Shown: positions 47,959 to 58,347, counted from the stretch's first letter. The stretch: DNA of 64,000 bases from Pseudalgibacter alginicilyticus (GCF_001310225.1 NZ_CP012898.1:682001-746000), one strand, 5' to 3'. Numbers and translations: made by a program. Notes: generated from the sequence alone by a model not told the origin.

Positions 47959-49731
47959 CTACCCCCTTATTTCAATATAAAAAGGATAGATATATTTTAA
48001 TTCATCTTTTCTTTTTAAATATGTTTTTGGCATAATAGTTAATGCTCCTTTATTAAGTTCTATATTATTAAAACGAAAACTTCTTTTACCATTGGCATCA
48101 ATGAGTAATGTCTCTGTTATTTCACCAAGTACTAACTTTAATTCACCTGTCGTTTCAATTTCATTATCAAAATGAACTATTATATCGTAGGTTTTAGTTT
48201 TATCTACAATAACATCCCAATAAATAAATTCTTCTTTAATATTTTCTTTCTTTAAAAAAAGAGCATCATTTTGATTCAGCATGACAGGATTCTCAAAAAC
48301 GGTTCCTATTATAGGTTTAGGTGAATCCAAAATATGCTTAGATTTTTCCATAATATCAAGCCACGAAGCCATTTCAGTTTTTAGTTCATCAACTAATGCT
48401 TGATTATTATCTGAAATATCATTTTGCTCATATGGATCTTCCGTTAAGTTAAAAAGTTCAAACGTATCCGCATTATTTTCATCTTTACCAACACCTACCA
48501 ATTTCATATTCCCCTTCCTAGTAGATACATTCCTATACCTAACAGGAGCTGTTCGAGCCCAATAACGGTTAATAATACGTTGAGGCAACGTTTTCTTTTC
48601 TTTTGTTAATAAAGGTAATAAGCTTTCCCCTTCTATAATTAAATTTTCTGGCATCTCTACTCCAGTAAACTCAACCAAGGTTGGTAAAATATCATAATGA
48701 GCTGCAGGTGTTTTAATATCTCTAGGCTCTTTGAAAGCTTTTGGATAATACCAAAAACTTGGAACTCTTACACCCCCTTGGAACACAGAACCTTTTCTAC
48801 CACGCATACCAGCAACGTATCTTGGATGTTGCGGACCATTATCTGTCATGAAAATAACTAATGTATTTTCATCTATGTCTAAATCTTCTAATTTTTTAAA
48901 TAACAATCTTAAGTTATCATCAATATTAGTTACCATTCCGTAGACTTTTTTAGAATTTTCTCTACTGTGTTCGGTAACATTTGGATAAGGTTTTCCTTGG
49001 TTAATTAAACCCGCATCGATATCTACATCTTTGTACATATCGTAATATTTTTGGGGTAATTGTAATGGCCCATGCGGCGCATTATAAGATAAATATAGGA
49101 AGAATGGATTCTCCTTGTTGTCTTCCACATAATCCATAGCTGCTTCGGTTAAAACATCTGTACAATAGCCTTGAGTTTGTACTTGTTTACCATTTTTCCA
49201 TAAAATTGGATTGAAGTAGCTACTGTCTCTTTTTAACGTATTTGGCCAATCACCGTATTGCCCGATTCCGCCAGACAAATGGTTTAACACGTAATCAAAC
49301 CCTTGGTCTTGTGGTCGCATGGGATAATTATCGCCTAAATGCCATTTACCAATCATACCAGTATTATAACCCGCATCTTTTAAAATTTCAGCTATAGTAA
49401 TTTCAGAAGAAGCCATCATTGCTCCACCTCTATAAGTGTCGTGCACACCAGTAGACATAGAATATTTACCCGTCATAATCGCAGAGCGTGTTGGCGCACA
49501 AACTGGGTTAACTGAAAAATCGTCGAAACGAACACTTTTTCTTGCTAAACTATCTAAAACCGGCGTTTTTATATGAGGGTTTCCATAATAACCTAAATCG
49601 CCAAAACCCTGATCATCTGTAACAATTAATATCACATTGGGTTTAGATGCTATTTCAGTTTTTTCACTCTCTGAACAGCTCGTTATAACCAGTAGTAGAA
49701 CAAATAAATTTATGTAAAATAAATGTTTCAT
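47959..49731 (-). CDS. S1 family sulfatase with C-terminal beta extension, lipoprotein
   Basis: The 590-residue protein has a lipobox TSC (Cys19), metal-binding D39-D40, formylglycine motif C78-A-P-T-R and GKWHLGD. It is longer than its neighbours because of an extra domain of about 110 residues after position 480 (strand-rich, for example IYWDVIVDKTKTYDIIVHF), which could bind glycan. The MTDNGPQHPR motif carries the second metal-site residues. It sits 21 bp upstream of the GH95 gene and 9 bp downstream of the sulfatase at 49741. The sulfate position attacked is unknown. Confidence 0.94.
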   Translation of the reverse strand: MKHLFYINLFVLLLVITSCSESEKTEIASKPNVILIVTDDQGFGDLGYYGNPHIKTPVLDSLARKSVRFDDFSVNPVCAPTRSAIMTGKYSMSTGVHDTYRGGAMMASSEITIAEILKDAGYNTGMIGKWHLGDNYPMRPQDQGFDYVLNHLSGGIGQYGDWPNTLKRDSSYFNPILWKNGKQVQTQGYCTDVLTEAAMDYVEDNKENPFFLYLSYNAPHGPLQLPQKYYDMYKDVDIDAGLINQGKPYPNVTEHSRENSKKVYGMVTNIDDNLRLLFKKLEDLDIDENTLVIFMTDNGPQHPRYVAGMRGRKGSVFQGGVRVPSFWYYPKAFKEPRDIKTPAAHYDILPTLVEFTGVEMPENLIIEGESLLPLLTKEKKTLPQRIINRYWARTAPVRYRNVSTRKGNMKLVGVGKDENNADTFELFNLTEDPYEQNDISDNNQALVDELKTEMASWLDIMEKSKHILDSPKPIIGTVFENPVMLNQNDALFLKKENIKEEFIYWDVIVDKTKTYDIIVHFDNEIETTGELKLVLGEITETLLIDANGKRSFRFNNIELNKGALTIMPKTYLKRKDELKYIYPFYIEIRG

Positions 49732-49740
49732 AGCTTACTA

Positions 49741-51066
49741 TTATTTTGAAATTGCATAAACATCCTCACTCCAAACTTTTAATTTCCCAAGCATAGCTTT
49801 TACCCGTTCTGGATGCTGATTAGCTAAGTTATTACGCTCCTGAATATCATCTTTTAAATTAAACAATAAAGGATCTGCATTTTTATTACGTAAAATAAGT
49901 TTCCAATCACCTTGTCGTATTGCTTTTCTTCCTATGTACCCCCAAAACACATCTCTTGTTGGCAATGGGTTTCCTTTAACAAGATTATCTTTTAAGCTTA
50001 CACCATCTAATCCTTCTGGGATTTCTGCTCCAACAAAATCCAAAATAGTTGGAAATAAATCCATTGTCATAATAGTTTCATTATTTATTTGATTTGGCGT
50101 AATTGTTCCAGGATACCAAGCCATTGCAGACACACGATGACCACCTTCCCATAAAGTAGATTTATACCCTCTTAAGCCACCATTACTTCCTACTTTTTGA
50201 GAAGCACCATTGTCTGAACAAAAAAATACCAAAGTGTTTTTATCGAGTTTTAGTTTTTTTAATGTTTCCATAACCTCTCCTATGCCTTCATCCATAACCT
50301 CAACCATTTCTTTATAAATGTTGTTAAGCTCTTCTTCAGACATTTTATCTTTTTGTTTAGCACCATTTTTCCAACCTACAGCTCGTTCTGCTACAGAATT
50401 ACGCCCTTGAAAAGGACCATGAGGTGCTTCGTGTGGAATAAAGAGCAAAAAAGGTTCGTCTTTATGACGTCTTATAAAATCAACTGAATGTTTTGTTATC
50501 AAATCTGTTGAATAGCCTTCTTCATTTTTAATTTTATCACCTTGCCACCAATCTTCATAACCCTCTTGGTCAATATGTGAATGATAATCAACATTCCCTG
50601 AAACGTAACCAATATACTCATCGAAGCCTTGATTTATAGGATTAAACTCTGTTTTATACCCCAAATGCCATTTACCAAACATACCCGTAACATAACCAGC
50701 TTCTTTAAAAGCATCTGCAAATGTTTTTTCACTTGTAGCTAAGCCTTTATCACGATGTTGCTTAGCTGTAACAACCCCATCAATACCAACACGCTGTTGA
50801 TATTTACCTGTAAGTAGAGCAGCTCTTGTTGGACTACAAACAGACCCATTCGAATGAAAATCAGTAAATTTAATACCTTCTGCGGCCATTTGATCTAAAT
50901 GAGGCGTATTAATTAATGTACTACCATAACACGATAAATCGCCATACCCTAAATCATCAGCTACAATGATAATGATATTTGGCTTTTCTACTTTTTGAGC
51001 ATAACAACTTGTAATTGCTTTAGAAAAAAGAAAAGCGATAATGAATATGTTTAATGTTTTAATCAT
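49741..51066 (-). CDS. S1 family sulfatase (arylsulfatase/GALNS-like)
   Basis: The 441-residue protein has an N-terminal signal (FIIAFLFSKAITSCYAQ; a Cys at 21 could be lipid-modified), metal-binding D37-D38 (ADDLGYGD), formylglycine motif C77-S-P-T-R, GKWHLGY and CSDNGASQ. The sequence GGLRGYKSTLWEGGHRV is typical of this sulfatase group. It lies between the sulfatases at 47959 (9 bp) and 51095 (28 bp). Three sulfatase genes in a row of different subtypes suggest different sulfate positions on one glycan. Confidence 0.94.
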   Translation of the reverse strand: MIKTLNIFIIAFLFSKAITSCYAQKVEKPNIIIIVADDLGYGDLSCYGSTLINTPHLDQMAAEGIKFTDFHSNGSVCSPTRAALLTGKYQQRVGIDGVVTAKQHRDKGLATSEKTFADAFKEAGYVTGMFGKWHLGYKTEFNPINQGFDEYIGYVSGNVDYHSHIDQEGYEDWWQGDKIKNEEGYSTDLITKHSVDFIRRHKDEPFLLFIPHEAPHGPFQGRNSVAERAVGWKNGAKQKDKMSEEELNNIYKEMVEVMDEGIGEVMETLKKLKLDKNTLVFFCSDNGASQKVGSNGGLRGYKSTLWEGGHRVSAMAWYPGTITPNQINNETIMTMDLFPTILDFVGAEIPEGLDGVSLKDNLVKGNPLPTRDVFWGYIGRKAIRQGDWKLILRNKNADPLLFNLKDDIQERNNLANQHPERVKAMLGKLKVWSEDVYAISK

Positions 51067-51094
51067 GTTTCTTTATTAAATAATATTAATTAAA

Positions 51095-52690
51095 TTAATC
51101 ATTCCAATAATTTTTAATAATCTCATAGATTTCAGGATTATCAGCATCTATATCTCCTAAAGATTGTCTTTTATTTAAAATTTCTGCTTTCATATTTTTA
51201 ATGATATCCTGATATTGAGGATCGTTATAAGCATTGTTGGTTTCTTTCGGATCTTTTTCTAAGTCATAAAAATCCCAAAATTTTGTTGGTTGCTCTTCTT
51301 TAGAATAATTATTCTCTTTTAATCCGTTACCATAGTAGAAAGCTAACTTGTAACGGTCCCCTCGGATACCAAAATGCCCTGGACGGTCTTTGGAATGATC
51401 CCAATAGCGGTAGTAAGCATATTTACGCCAATCTGTTGGGGTATTTCCTTTTAAATTTTCACGGAAACTATGTCCCTGCATGGTTTCAGGGTATTCTACT
51501 CCTGCATAATCAGCAAATAAAGCTGAAAAATCAACATTTTCTATCAAATCATTATTTCTCACACCTGCTGGAATTTCTTTAGGATATCGAATTACAAATG
51601 GCATATGAATAGACTCTTCGAAAATCAATCGTTTATCAAAAAAACCATGTTCTCCAAGAAAATAACCTTGATCTGCGGTATAAATTACGATGGTATTTTC
51701 TGCCAAACCTGATTCATCTAAATAATCTAATATTTTTCCAATATTATCATCTATGGCTGCTCCACAACGCATAAAATCTTTCACATATTTCTGGTAAGTT
51801 TTATAACGTGCAGCCATATTATCTAATCCATCAACATCAAAAGGTAATTCTGGATATTTCATATAACCTGGAACATTTTCTGGGTCTTTTGAAGCCGTTA
51901 GATATCTAATCTTTAAATTATCTATAGATTGTCCTTTAAAAGATCTTCCTGTAGTTTCAGCACCCTCATCATAAAATGTAACGGGTACTGGAATATCTTG
52001 GTCTCTATATAAATGACTAAAACGTTCTGGATAATCAAATGGTTCGTGAGTGGCTTTAAAGTGGCACATAGCCATAAAAGGTTTTGATTTGTCACGATTT
52101 TCAATCCAATCAATCGTCATACCAGCAATAACATCAGTACTAAATCCTTTATATTCTATTCCTCCATCCATATAATCTTGCCAATTTTCTTTAGTTTTAA
52201 GCACTGGATCCCAATAACGACCTTGCCCTGGTAAAACGCAATAATAATCAAATTCAGAGGTTGGTTCTTGTTTTAAATGCCATTTACCTATAATTGATGT
52301 TTGATAACCTCCACGCTGTAAAACACCTGCAATAGTTGGGTAATTAGGAGATAAACCTCCTGCTAAAATTTTCAAACCATTAATATGACTGTATTGACCT
52401 GTAAGAATTGTTGCCCTACTTGGAGAACATATAGAATTAGAAACCAAACAATTATCTAAAACGGTACCTTCTTCTGCTAAACGCTGAATATTTGGAGTGT
52501 GTACTAAGTCTTTTAAAATACTTTCATAAATACCCCAAGCTTGTGATGTATGGTCATCAGCCATAATAAACAAAATATTAGGCCTTTCTGCAGGAGTTTG
52601 TACTACTTTTTCTTTAGCTTTATTTTTACAACTTATTATTGTGAGTAAAATAAAAATAATATAAACACTCGATAAAAATAACTTTTTCAT
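51095..52690 (-). CDS. S1 family sulfatase, lipoprotein (GlcNAc-6-sulfatase-like group)
   Basis: The 531-residue lipoprotein (lipobox IISC, Cys21) has D45-D46 (ADDHTSQ), the formylglycine motif C88-S-P-S-R with ATILTGQYSHING, GKWHLKQ and the C-terminal metal-site block (YTADQGYFLGEHGFFDKR). The FLGEHGFFDKR/YEESIHMPFVIRYPKE style resembles sulfatases annotated as N-acetylglucosamine-6-sulfatase-like or choline-sulfatase-like. It is a close paralogue of the sulfatase at 59944 (LPGQG, VLDN/NRG and GEHG blocks shared). It follows the GH3 gene by 10 bp. Action on 6-sulfo-GlcNAc of an N-glycan is a hypothesis. Confidence 0.93.
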   Translation of the reverse strand: MKKLFLSSVYIIFILLTIISCKNKAKEKVVQTPAERPNILFIMADDHTSQAWGIYESILKDLVHTPNIQRLAEEGTVLDNCLVSNSICSPSRATILTGQYSHINGLKILAGGLSPNYPTIAGVLQRGGYQTSIIGKWHLKQEPTSEFDYYCVLPGQGRYWDPVLKTKENWQDYMDGGIEYKGFSTDVIAGMTIDWIENRDKSKPFMAMCHFKATHEPFDYPERFSHLYRDQDIPVPVTFYDEGAETTGRSFKGQSIDNLKIRYLTASKDPENVPGYMKYPELPFDVDGLDNMAARYKTYQKYVKDFMRCGAAIDDNIGKILDYLDESGLAENTIVIYTADQGYFLGEHGFFDKRLIFEESIHMPFVIRYPKEIPAGVRNNDLIENVDFSALFADYAGVEYPETMQGHSFRENLKGNTPTDWRKYAYYRYWDHSKDRPGHFGIRGDRYKLAFYYGNGLKENNYSKEEQPTKFWDFYDLEKDPKETNNAYNDPQYQDIIKNMKAEILNKRQSLGDIDADNPEIYEIIKNYWND

Positions 52691-52700
52691 TTTAATGTGC

Positions 52701-55295
52701 TTAGTTTAATATTTGTAATTCAATTGTTTTAAAACTGTTCGAATCTGGACCTATTCCAATATCAAAAATTCCTGGTTCTACTATTTTTTTGTGCTGAACA
52801 ATATCAAAAAATGACAAATCTTCAGGAGTAATTTCAAAAGTTACTGTCGTTGACTTTCCTGGTTTTAATGAAATTCTTTTTATTCCTCTTAGACTTTTTA
52901 AAGGTCTTTTTACCGAACTCTTAACATCTCTTACATATAATTGTACTACGTCCTCTCCTTCAAAATCACCTGTATTGGTAATAGAAACTGAAATTTCACA
53001 AGACTCATTTGCAGCCATTTTTGTCTTAGATAATTTTAAATCTCCATAATCAAATTGGGTATAACTTAGGCCATATCCAAAAGGATAAAGCGTTTCGCCA
53101 TCAAAATAGCGGTACGTTCTTCCTTTCATACTATAATTTACAAATGGGGAAAGATCTTTTACTGTTTTGTAAAAAGTAACTGGCAACCTTCCTGAAGGGT
53201 TATAATCTCCAAACAATACATCGGCAATAGCATTCCCTCCAAGCTCGCCAGGATACCAAGCCTCTACAATAGCTGGTAAATTATCGTTCTCCCAATTAAC
53301 TGCTAAAGCACTTCCATTAAGTAACACTAAAACTACAGGTGTTCCTGTTTCATGAAGTGCTTTTAATAATTCTTTTTGTACTTCTGGTAATTCAATATCG
53401 GTTTTATCACCACCATCAAAACCTTTTGAGTTTACTGGCATTTGTTCACCTTCTACACCCGGAGAAATTCCTCCAACAAAAACAACAACTTCTGATTTTT
53501 TTGCTAATTCTATGGCTTTATCAAAAGATGATTTTTGTTTAGAAGCCCACATGAATTTTAATTTTGCAGGATAACCTTCGTGATAATATTTAATGTTTAC
53601 TTTGTAAGACTTTCCTTTTTCTAAGTAAACAGTTTCTTTAAGCACTCTTCTTTTTGGTCTATCTGAATTGTCTACAATTACTTTTCCATCAATTTCTAAA
53701 GTATATGCTTTATGATGACTTTGTAATCCTAAATCATAATCACCAGAAATTTCTACTTTAATATTTCCTATATATTCTACTGCAAATTTAGCTTCATCTA
53801 ATCCTTTAACAGGGCTTAAGTTCCAATTAGAGTTAATAACTTTTTCTACTCTGGTTGCAACTGGTTTTCCTGAAAAATCATGATTATTATAATAAGTTGC
53901 TTGTAACCCTGTTTCATCACCAAAACTTAAAAATTCTGCAGAAACTAAAGACATTGTAGGTTCTTTAGAAATTAATTTTGTACCAGCTTCATAATATACT
54001 TTTGTATCTTTTGAAACCTTATTTTTAATACCATCTAAAGGAGTGAAGTATTGCGATGGAAAACCATTGTAGTTTCCTAAAAGCACTTCCAAATCATTTG
54101 CATTAGGCCCAATAACTGCTATAGATTTTAAATCTTTTTTTAACGGTAAAGTTTTATTTTCATTTTTTAATAATACTATAGATTTTTGAGCAGTTTCTAA
54201 TGCTAAATCTCTGTGCTTTTTAGAACTTACCACATCCATAGGAATACTTGCATAAGGTACAATTTCTGCAGGATCGAACATTCCTAATTTAAAACGTGCT
54301 TTAAAAATTCGTTTTAAAGACACATCTATTTCTTCTTCAGTAATATCGCCAAAAGCCACAGCTGTAATTAAATATTCATAACGAGAACCACAGTTTAAAT
54401 CGCAACCAGCTTTTACAGCTACAGCGGCAGCTTCTTCTTTAGAATCTACATAATTGTGATAATCATGAATATCTCTAATTGCATTACAGTCTGAAACAAC
54501 AAATCCATCAAACCCCCAGTCTTTACGCAAAATTTCATCTAATAACTGATGACTTGCACAACATGGTGTACCCATATATCTGTTATAAGCTGCCATAATA
54601 GAGTATGCTTTACCTTCTTTTACAGTAGCTTCAAAAGCAGGCAAATAAGTATCATATAAGTCTCTTTCTGTAGTAGCTGCATCAAAAAAATGTCTTTCTG
54701 GCTCTGGACCACTGTGTACTGCAAAGTGCTTTGGCGTTGCAACTAATTTTAAGTATTTGTCATCATCTCCTTGTAAACCTTTTACAAAACTAATTCCCAT
54801 ACGAGATGTTAAATAAGGATCTTCTCCATAAGTTTCTTGTCCACGACCCCAACGCGGATCACGAAATATATTTACGTTTGGTGTCCAATAAGTTAAGCCT
54901 TCATATCTTTCAAAAGAATTATTACGCAAAGCTTCGTGATGTTTTGCTCTAGCTTCATCAGAAATTACAGTAGCAGATTCTAAAATCAACTCTTCATCAA
55001 AGGTAGCGCCTAACCCAATTGCTTGAGGAAACACTGTAGCTTTACCTGCACGCGCTACACCGTGTAAAGCTTCATTCCAATATTCATGAGCAGGGATATT
55101 TAAACGTGGAATTGCAGGTGCATCATTCATCATTTGACCTACTTTTTCTTCAAGAGTCATTCTTGATACTAAATCGTCTACACGTTCATCAAAAGATAAT
55201 GATGTATCTAAATATGGTAATTTTTCTTGTGCTTTAACTAATGTTATTGCTATTAAAGCTAGAACTAATAATATATGTTTTCTATTTTTTATCAC
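52701..55295 (-). CDS. GH3 family beta-xylosidase-like glycosidase with PA14 insertion, secreted
   Basis: The 864-residue protein has a signal peptide (VLALIAITLVKAQ) and the GH3 barrel with YWTPNVNIFRDPRWGRGQET near 136-155, a stretch typical of beta-xylosidase-type GH3, and nucleophile D269 in GFVVSDCNA. A PA14 domain (about 460-610) is inserted in the alpha/beta sandwich, followed by an FN3-like C-terminal domain (SLRGIKRISLKPGKSTTV). The start is GTG at 55293-55295. Xylosidase specificity is inferred from the PRWGRGQET motif. It is flanked by GH30 upstream (18 bp) and the sulfatase downstream (10 bp), and is the second GH3 of the locus. Confidence 0.93.
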   Translation of the reverse strand: MIKNRKHILLVLALIAITLVKAQEKLPYLDTSLSFDERVDDLVSRMTLEEKVGQMMNDAPAIPRLNIPAHEYWNEALHGVARAGKATVFPQAIGLGATFDEELILESATVISDEARAKHHEALRNNSFERYEGLTYWTPNVNIFRDPRWGRGQETYGEDPYLTSRMGISFVKGLQGDDDKYLKLVATPKHFAVHSGPEPERHFFDAATTERDLYDTYLPAFEATVKEGKAYSIMAAYNRYMGTPCCASHQLLDEILRKDWGFDGFVVSDCNAIRDIHDYHNYVDSKEEAAAVAVKAGCDLNCGSRYEYLITAVAFGDITEEEIDVSLKRIFKARFKLGMFDPAEIVPYASIPMDVVSSKKHRDLALETAQKSIVLLKNENKTLPLKKDLKSIAVIGPNANDLEVLLGNYNGFPSQYFTPLDGIKNKVSKDTKVYYEAGTKLISKEPTMSLVSAEFLSFGDETGLQATYYNNHDFSGKPVATRVEKVINSNWNLSPVKGLDEAKFAVEYIGNIKVEISGDYDLGLQSHHKAYTLEIDGKVIVDNSDRPKRRVLKETVYLEKGKSYKVNIKYYHEGYPAKLKFMWASKQKSSFDKAIELAKKSEVVVFVGGISPGVEGEQMPVNSKGFDGGDKTDIELPEVQKELLKALHETGTPVVLVLLNGSALAVNWENDNLPAIVEAWYPGELGGNAIADVLFGDYNPSGRLPVTFYKTVKDLSPFVNYSMKGRTYRYFDGETLYPFGYGLSYTQFDYGDLKLSKTKMAANESCEISVSITNTGDFEGEDVVQLYVRDVKSSVKRPLKSLRGIKRISLKPGKSTTVTFEITPEDLSFFDIVQHKKIVEPGIFDIGIGPDSNSFKTIELQILN

Positions 55296-55313
55296 TTTAA
55301 ATTTTTCTTAGGG

Positions 55314-56708
55314 TTATTTATAATTTACTTCTACTACCGAAATAGAATTTGCCGGAATATCTACAATTTGAGCTTGATTATCTTTTAACCAAATGTCAAA
55401 AGTTTTTATGTTGTTTGATTCGTTTTTAATAAACAAGTAAATGTTATTTTCATCTTTAAGCGTAATTGTATCGCCATACCAAGATGCAGAAGCTACACGT
55501 TTCATACCTGGTTTCATAAACCTTCCAAAAAGTGCCATTGTAGCATAATCTGGATTATACGTTACTGTTTTATCTTTTCTGTTGATTTTGATTAAACTGT
55601 TTTGTTTCCATCCCCATCCACTTGAAGAATCTTCATTTAAAATCATATTCCAATAACAAAAATTTGGCACACCATGATTGATAAAACTAGCAACTTCATT
55701 AAATCTAGAAAATGCTTGATTTACACTATTTTTAGCACCGTAGCAATTACCTTCGGTATGTAAAAATTTAATATATGGGTAAACCGCTTGCATGTTTTCT
55801 ACTTGTCTAGCATTCATGTATTGTACACCAATACCATCAACCGCTTCTCTCCATGTTGTATTTGAAACAAACTCTAAACCATCTAAACGTTTTGCTGTAC
55901 GGAACGAACCTGCCCAAATTTCTGCTGGTATATTATCTTTTTCGAACTGTGGACGTAAATAGTTAATTACGAACTCGCCCATTTGCTCTGGTGACATGTG
56001 GCAAGACGGGTATTTTGTTGAAATATCCTGTTCGTTTTGAATGACAATTTTATTTACTGTAATACCTTCTTTAGCATAGGCATCTACGTATTTAGAAAAA
56101 TATGTAGCGTAAGCTTTGTAAATTTTCGGATCGTCTTTTAAAACGTTTTTCTCTGGAAATTCTTCACCTCTATCCATTAACCCCGATTCTTTCATCCAAC
56201 CTGGAGGACTCCAAGGCGATGCAAATAATTGCATGTCTGGATTGTACTTATAAGCCATTTGAATAAAAGGAATTACGCTTGTACGTTCTCTTTCTATAGA
56301 AAAGTTTTTCATTTTAAAGTCGTTTGCAACTTCACTATAACTGTAAGCATCTATACCAAAATCACTAGCACCAATAGCTGTTCTGCACACTGTAAAATTT
56401 GCTCCATTGGCATCAAAAAGATTTTTCATAACCTCATTTTGCTGTGCTTCACTTAAAGACATTAATGCTTCTCCTCCTATTTCATTGAAAGCACCACCAA
56501 TTCCTGTTATGGTTTGAAAAGATATATCTGGATAAACTCTAACAGAAATACCTTTTCCTTCAGATTTTGCTTCTTGAGTTTTTATAGGGTTTGAAGCTAT
56601 GTTTTCCCCTTCAACTAATTTCACATAATGCACTTTAGCATTACCCTGAGCATGTATTGATAATGATATTGATAGAACAGTCGTTAACGTTAAAACGATC
56701 TTTTTCAT
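55314..56708 (-). CDS. GH30 family glycoside hydrolase, secreted
   Basis: The 464-residue protein has a signal peptide (TTVLSISLSIHAQ) and the GH30 fold: ITGIGGAFNEIGGEAL near 67-82, LFASPWSPPGWMK near 161-173, acid/base E226 in IQNEQD and nucleophile E319 in LHTEGNC. The C-terminal beta domain is present. It is paralogous to the GH30 at 38485, again next to a GH3, which suggests two separate beta-glycoside-cleaving modules. No lipobox is seen, so it is probably soluble periplasmic or secreted. The gap to the GH29 at 56716 is 7 bp. Confidence 0.93.
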   Translation of the reverse strand: MKKIVLTLTTVLSISLSIHAQGNAKVHYVKLVEGENIASNPIKTQEAKSEGKGISVRVYPDISFQTITGIGGAFNEIGGEALMSLSEAQQNEVMKNLFDANGANFTVCRTAIGASDFGIDAYSYSEVANDFKMKNFSIERERTSVIPFIQMAYKYNPDMQLFASPWSPPGWMKESGLMDRGEEFPEKNVLKDDPKIYKAYATYFSKYVDAYAKEGITVNKIVIQNEQDISTKYPSCHMSPEQMGEFVINYLRPQFEKDNIPAEIWAGSFRTAKRLDGLEFVSNTTWREAVDGIGVQYMNARQVENMQAVYPYIKFLHTEGNCYGAKNSVNQAFSRFNEVASFINHGVPNFCYWNMILNEDSSSGWGWKQNSLIKINRKDKTVTYNPDYATMALFGRFMKPGMKRVASASWYGDTITLKDENNIYLFIKNESNNIKTFDIWLKDNQAQIVDIPANSISVVEVNYK

Positions 56709-56715
56709 TTTTTCT

Positions 56716-58347
56716 TTACTTTTTAAATTCCGCTTTTAAAACTACAGGATAACTATCCCCATTTACAGTAAGCATATTTATAGTTAATCCGTTATTAGTT
56801 TGTTTAAATGAAACTTTTCTGCCGTCGTATAATTGTGATAAATCTTTTAAAATTCCTGGATTGACTTCACTCGATTTAGCAAAAGAAGGAATTACAAACT
56901 CGCCTCCTTTAGGATTCATTACTATAATGTAAAAATCGTCTCCTTTTGTTGTAAATCTAACTTCATCATTAGCAAAAGCAGGAGTTGCTGTAGTACGTTG
57001 GTTAAAATGCTCGCCATGTTTTTGGTTTTCTGTAGCATTTCTAAGTTCTCCTTCAACAGTTTCAACTTCTTCACCTCTTACACTTTTACCATCCCCAAAA
57101 ACTTTCCAAGGACGTGTGCCATAAATAGCTTCACCATTAATTTTTAACCAATCGCCAACGATAACAACACTCTTTTTTATTTCGTGCGGAATAGTTCCAT
57201 CAGGGTTTAATTCCATGCTTAATAATAAATTACCATTTTTACTAACCGCTTCAATTAGCATTTCAAGAATAGTACGTGCATTGTGTGTTAAATGGCGATC
57301 TTTTTTGTAAAACCAATCTGTAAATGTAATTTCGGACTGCCACGGATATTCTCGTAAAGTATTACTACCACCAGATTCCACTTCGTTTACAGTACCTTTT
57401 GCTTTACGCTTTAAAAGCATTACCGCATCAATTTTACCGTTTTCACTTAAACTATTATTATAAAGTTTACGAGTAACTTCTTTGCCGTAATCGCCGTAAG
57501 TAAAATTGAATCCGTCATTATATAATAAATCTGGTTTGTATTTATCGACTAATTCTATGTGACGTTTTAGCCAGTTTTTCTTAATATCTTCAATAATTTC
57601 TGGTGTACGATCTTCTGGAGCTGGACCGTATAAATCTTTTGGATCTAGACCTTCCCACCATTTTCCTTTGCCATCTGCTTTTGTTAAACGTGCATCGTAA
57701 GGAACACCTACGTATTTTCCTTCTTTATCTGAACCAAAAGCCGGTTTCCACCAATTTAAAAAACGATCGTCGTGACTGGTAACTCCAAATTTTAAACCTG
57801 CATTACGAGTAGCATTTTCAAACTCACCAATAATATCTTTTTTAGGACCAACATTTACAGAATTCCAAGGATGGTAAGACGAATCAAACAAATCAAAATG
57901 ATCGTGATGATTAGCTAAAGCAACAATATATTTTGCTCCATTTTCTTTTGAAAAATTGATTAAATCCTCGGCATCAAAATTTTCTGCTTTCCACTCATTA
58001 ATAACATCTTTAAAACCAAATTCTGATGGATGTCCATAAGTTTGTAAATGATACGGATTGGCCATTTTTCCAAATTTTTGTTTGCCAACATCTTTCATAT
58101 ACATATGGCGTGCATACCAACCACCTCCTTGCTCAGGTACCGCTTGTGGCCCCCAATGAAACCAAATACCAAACTTAGCATCTCTAAACCACTCTGGGCA
58201 TTCATACTGTTCGGCTAATTCATCCCAGGTAAAATTTCTTGTTTCTTGAGCTATTATGTATTGATTTACAGTAAAAAACATTAAAAAATAAATAATAAGC
58301 TTACTAAAAGTTGATAAAAACTTAATATTAACAAATAGAAAATTCAT
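56716..58347 (-). CDS. GH29 family alpha-L-fucosidase, secreted
   Basis: The 543-residue protein has an N-terminal signal (YFLMFFTVNQYIIAQ) and a GH29 barrel with FGIWFHWGPQAVPEQGGGW near 59-77, ANHHDHFD near 145-152 and nucleophile D278 in LLYNDGFNF. It is longer than the GH29 at 30658 and the barrel loops differ (GKWWEGLDPKDLY), which points to a different linkage or a branched substrate. The C-terminal beta-sandwich (VMNPKGGEFVIP) is present. It lies between the sulfatase at 58375 (27 bp) and GH30 (7 bp). Confidence 0.93.
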   Translation of the reverse strand: MNFLFVNIKFLSTFSKLIIYFLMFFTVNQYIIAQETRNFTWDELAEQYECPEWFRDAKFGIWFHWGPQAVPEQGGGWYARHMYMKDVGKQKFGKMANPYHLQTYGHPSEFGFKDVINEWKAENFDAEDLINFSKENGAKYIVALANHHDHFDLFDSSYHPWNSVNVGPKKDIIGEFENATRNAGLKFGVTSHDDRFLNWWKPAFGSDKEGKYVGVPYDARLTKADGKGKWWEGLDPKDLYGPAPEDRTPEIIEDIKKNWLKRHIELVDKYKPDLLYNDGFNFTYGDYGKEVTRKLYNNSLSENGKIDAVMLLKRKAKGTVNEVESGGSNTLREYPWQSEITFTDWFYKKDRHLTHNARTILEMLIEAVSKNGNLLLSMELNPDGTIPHEIKKSVVIVGDWLKINGEAIYGTRPWKVFGDGKSVRGEEVETVEGELRNATENQKHGEHFNQRTTATPAFANDEVRFTTKGDDFYIIVMNPKGGEFVIPSFAKSSEVNPGILKDLSQLYDGRKVSFKQTNNGLTINMLTVNGDSYPVVLKAEFKK

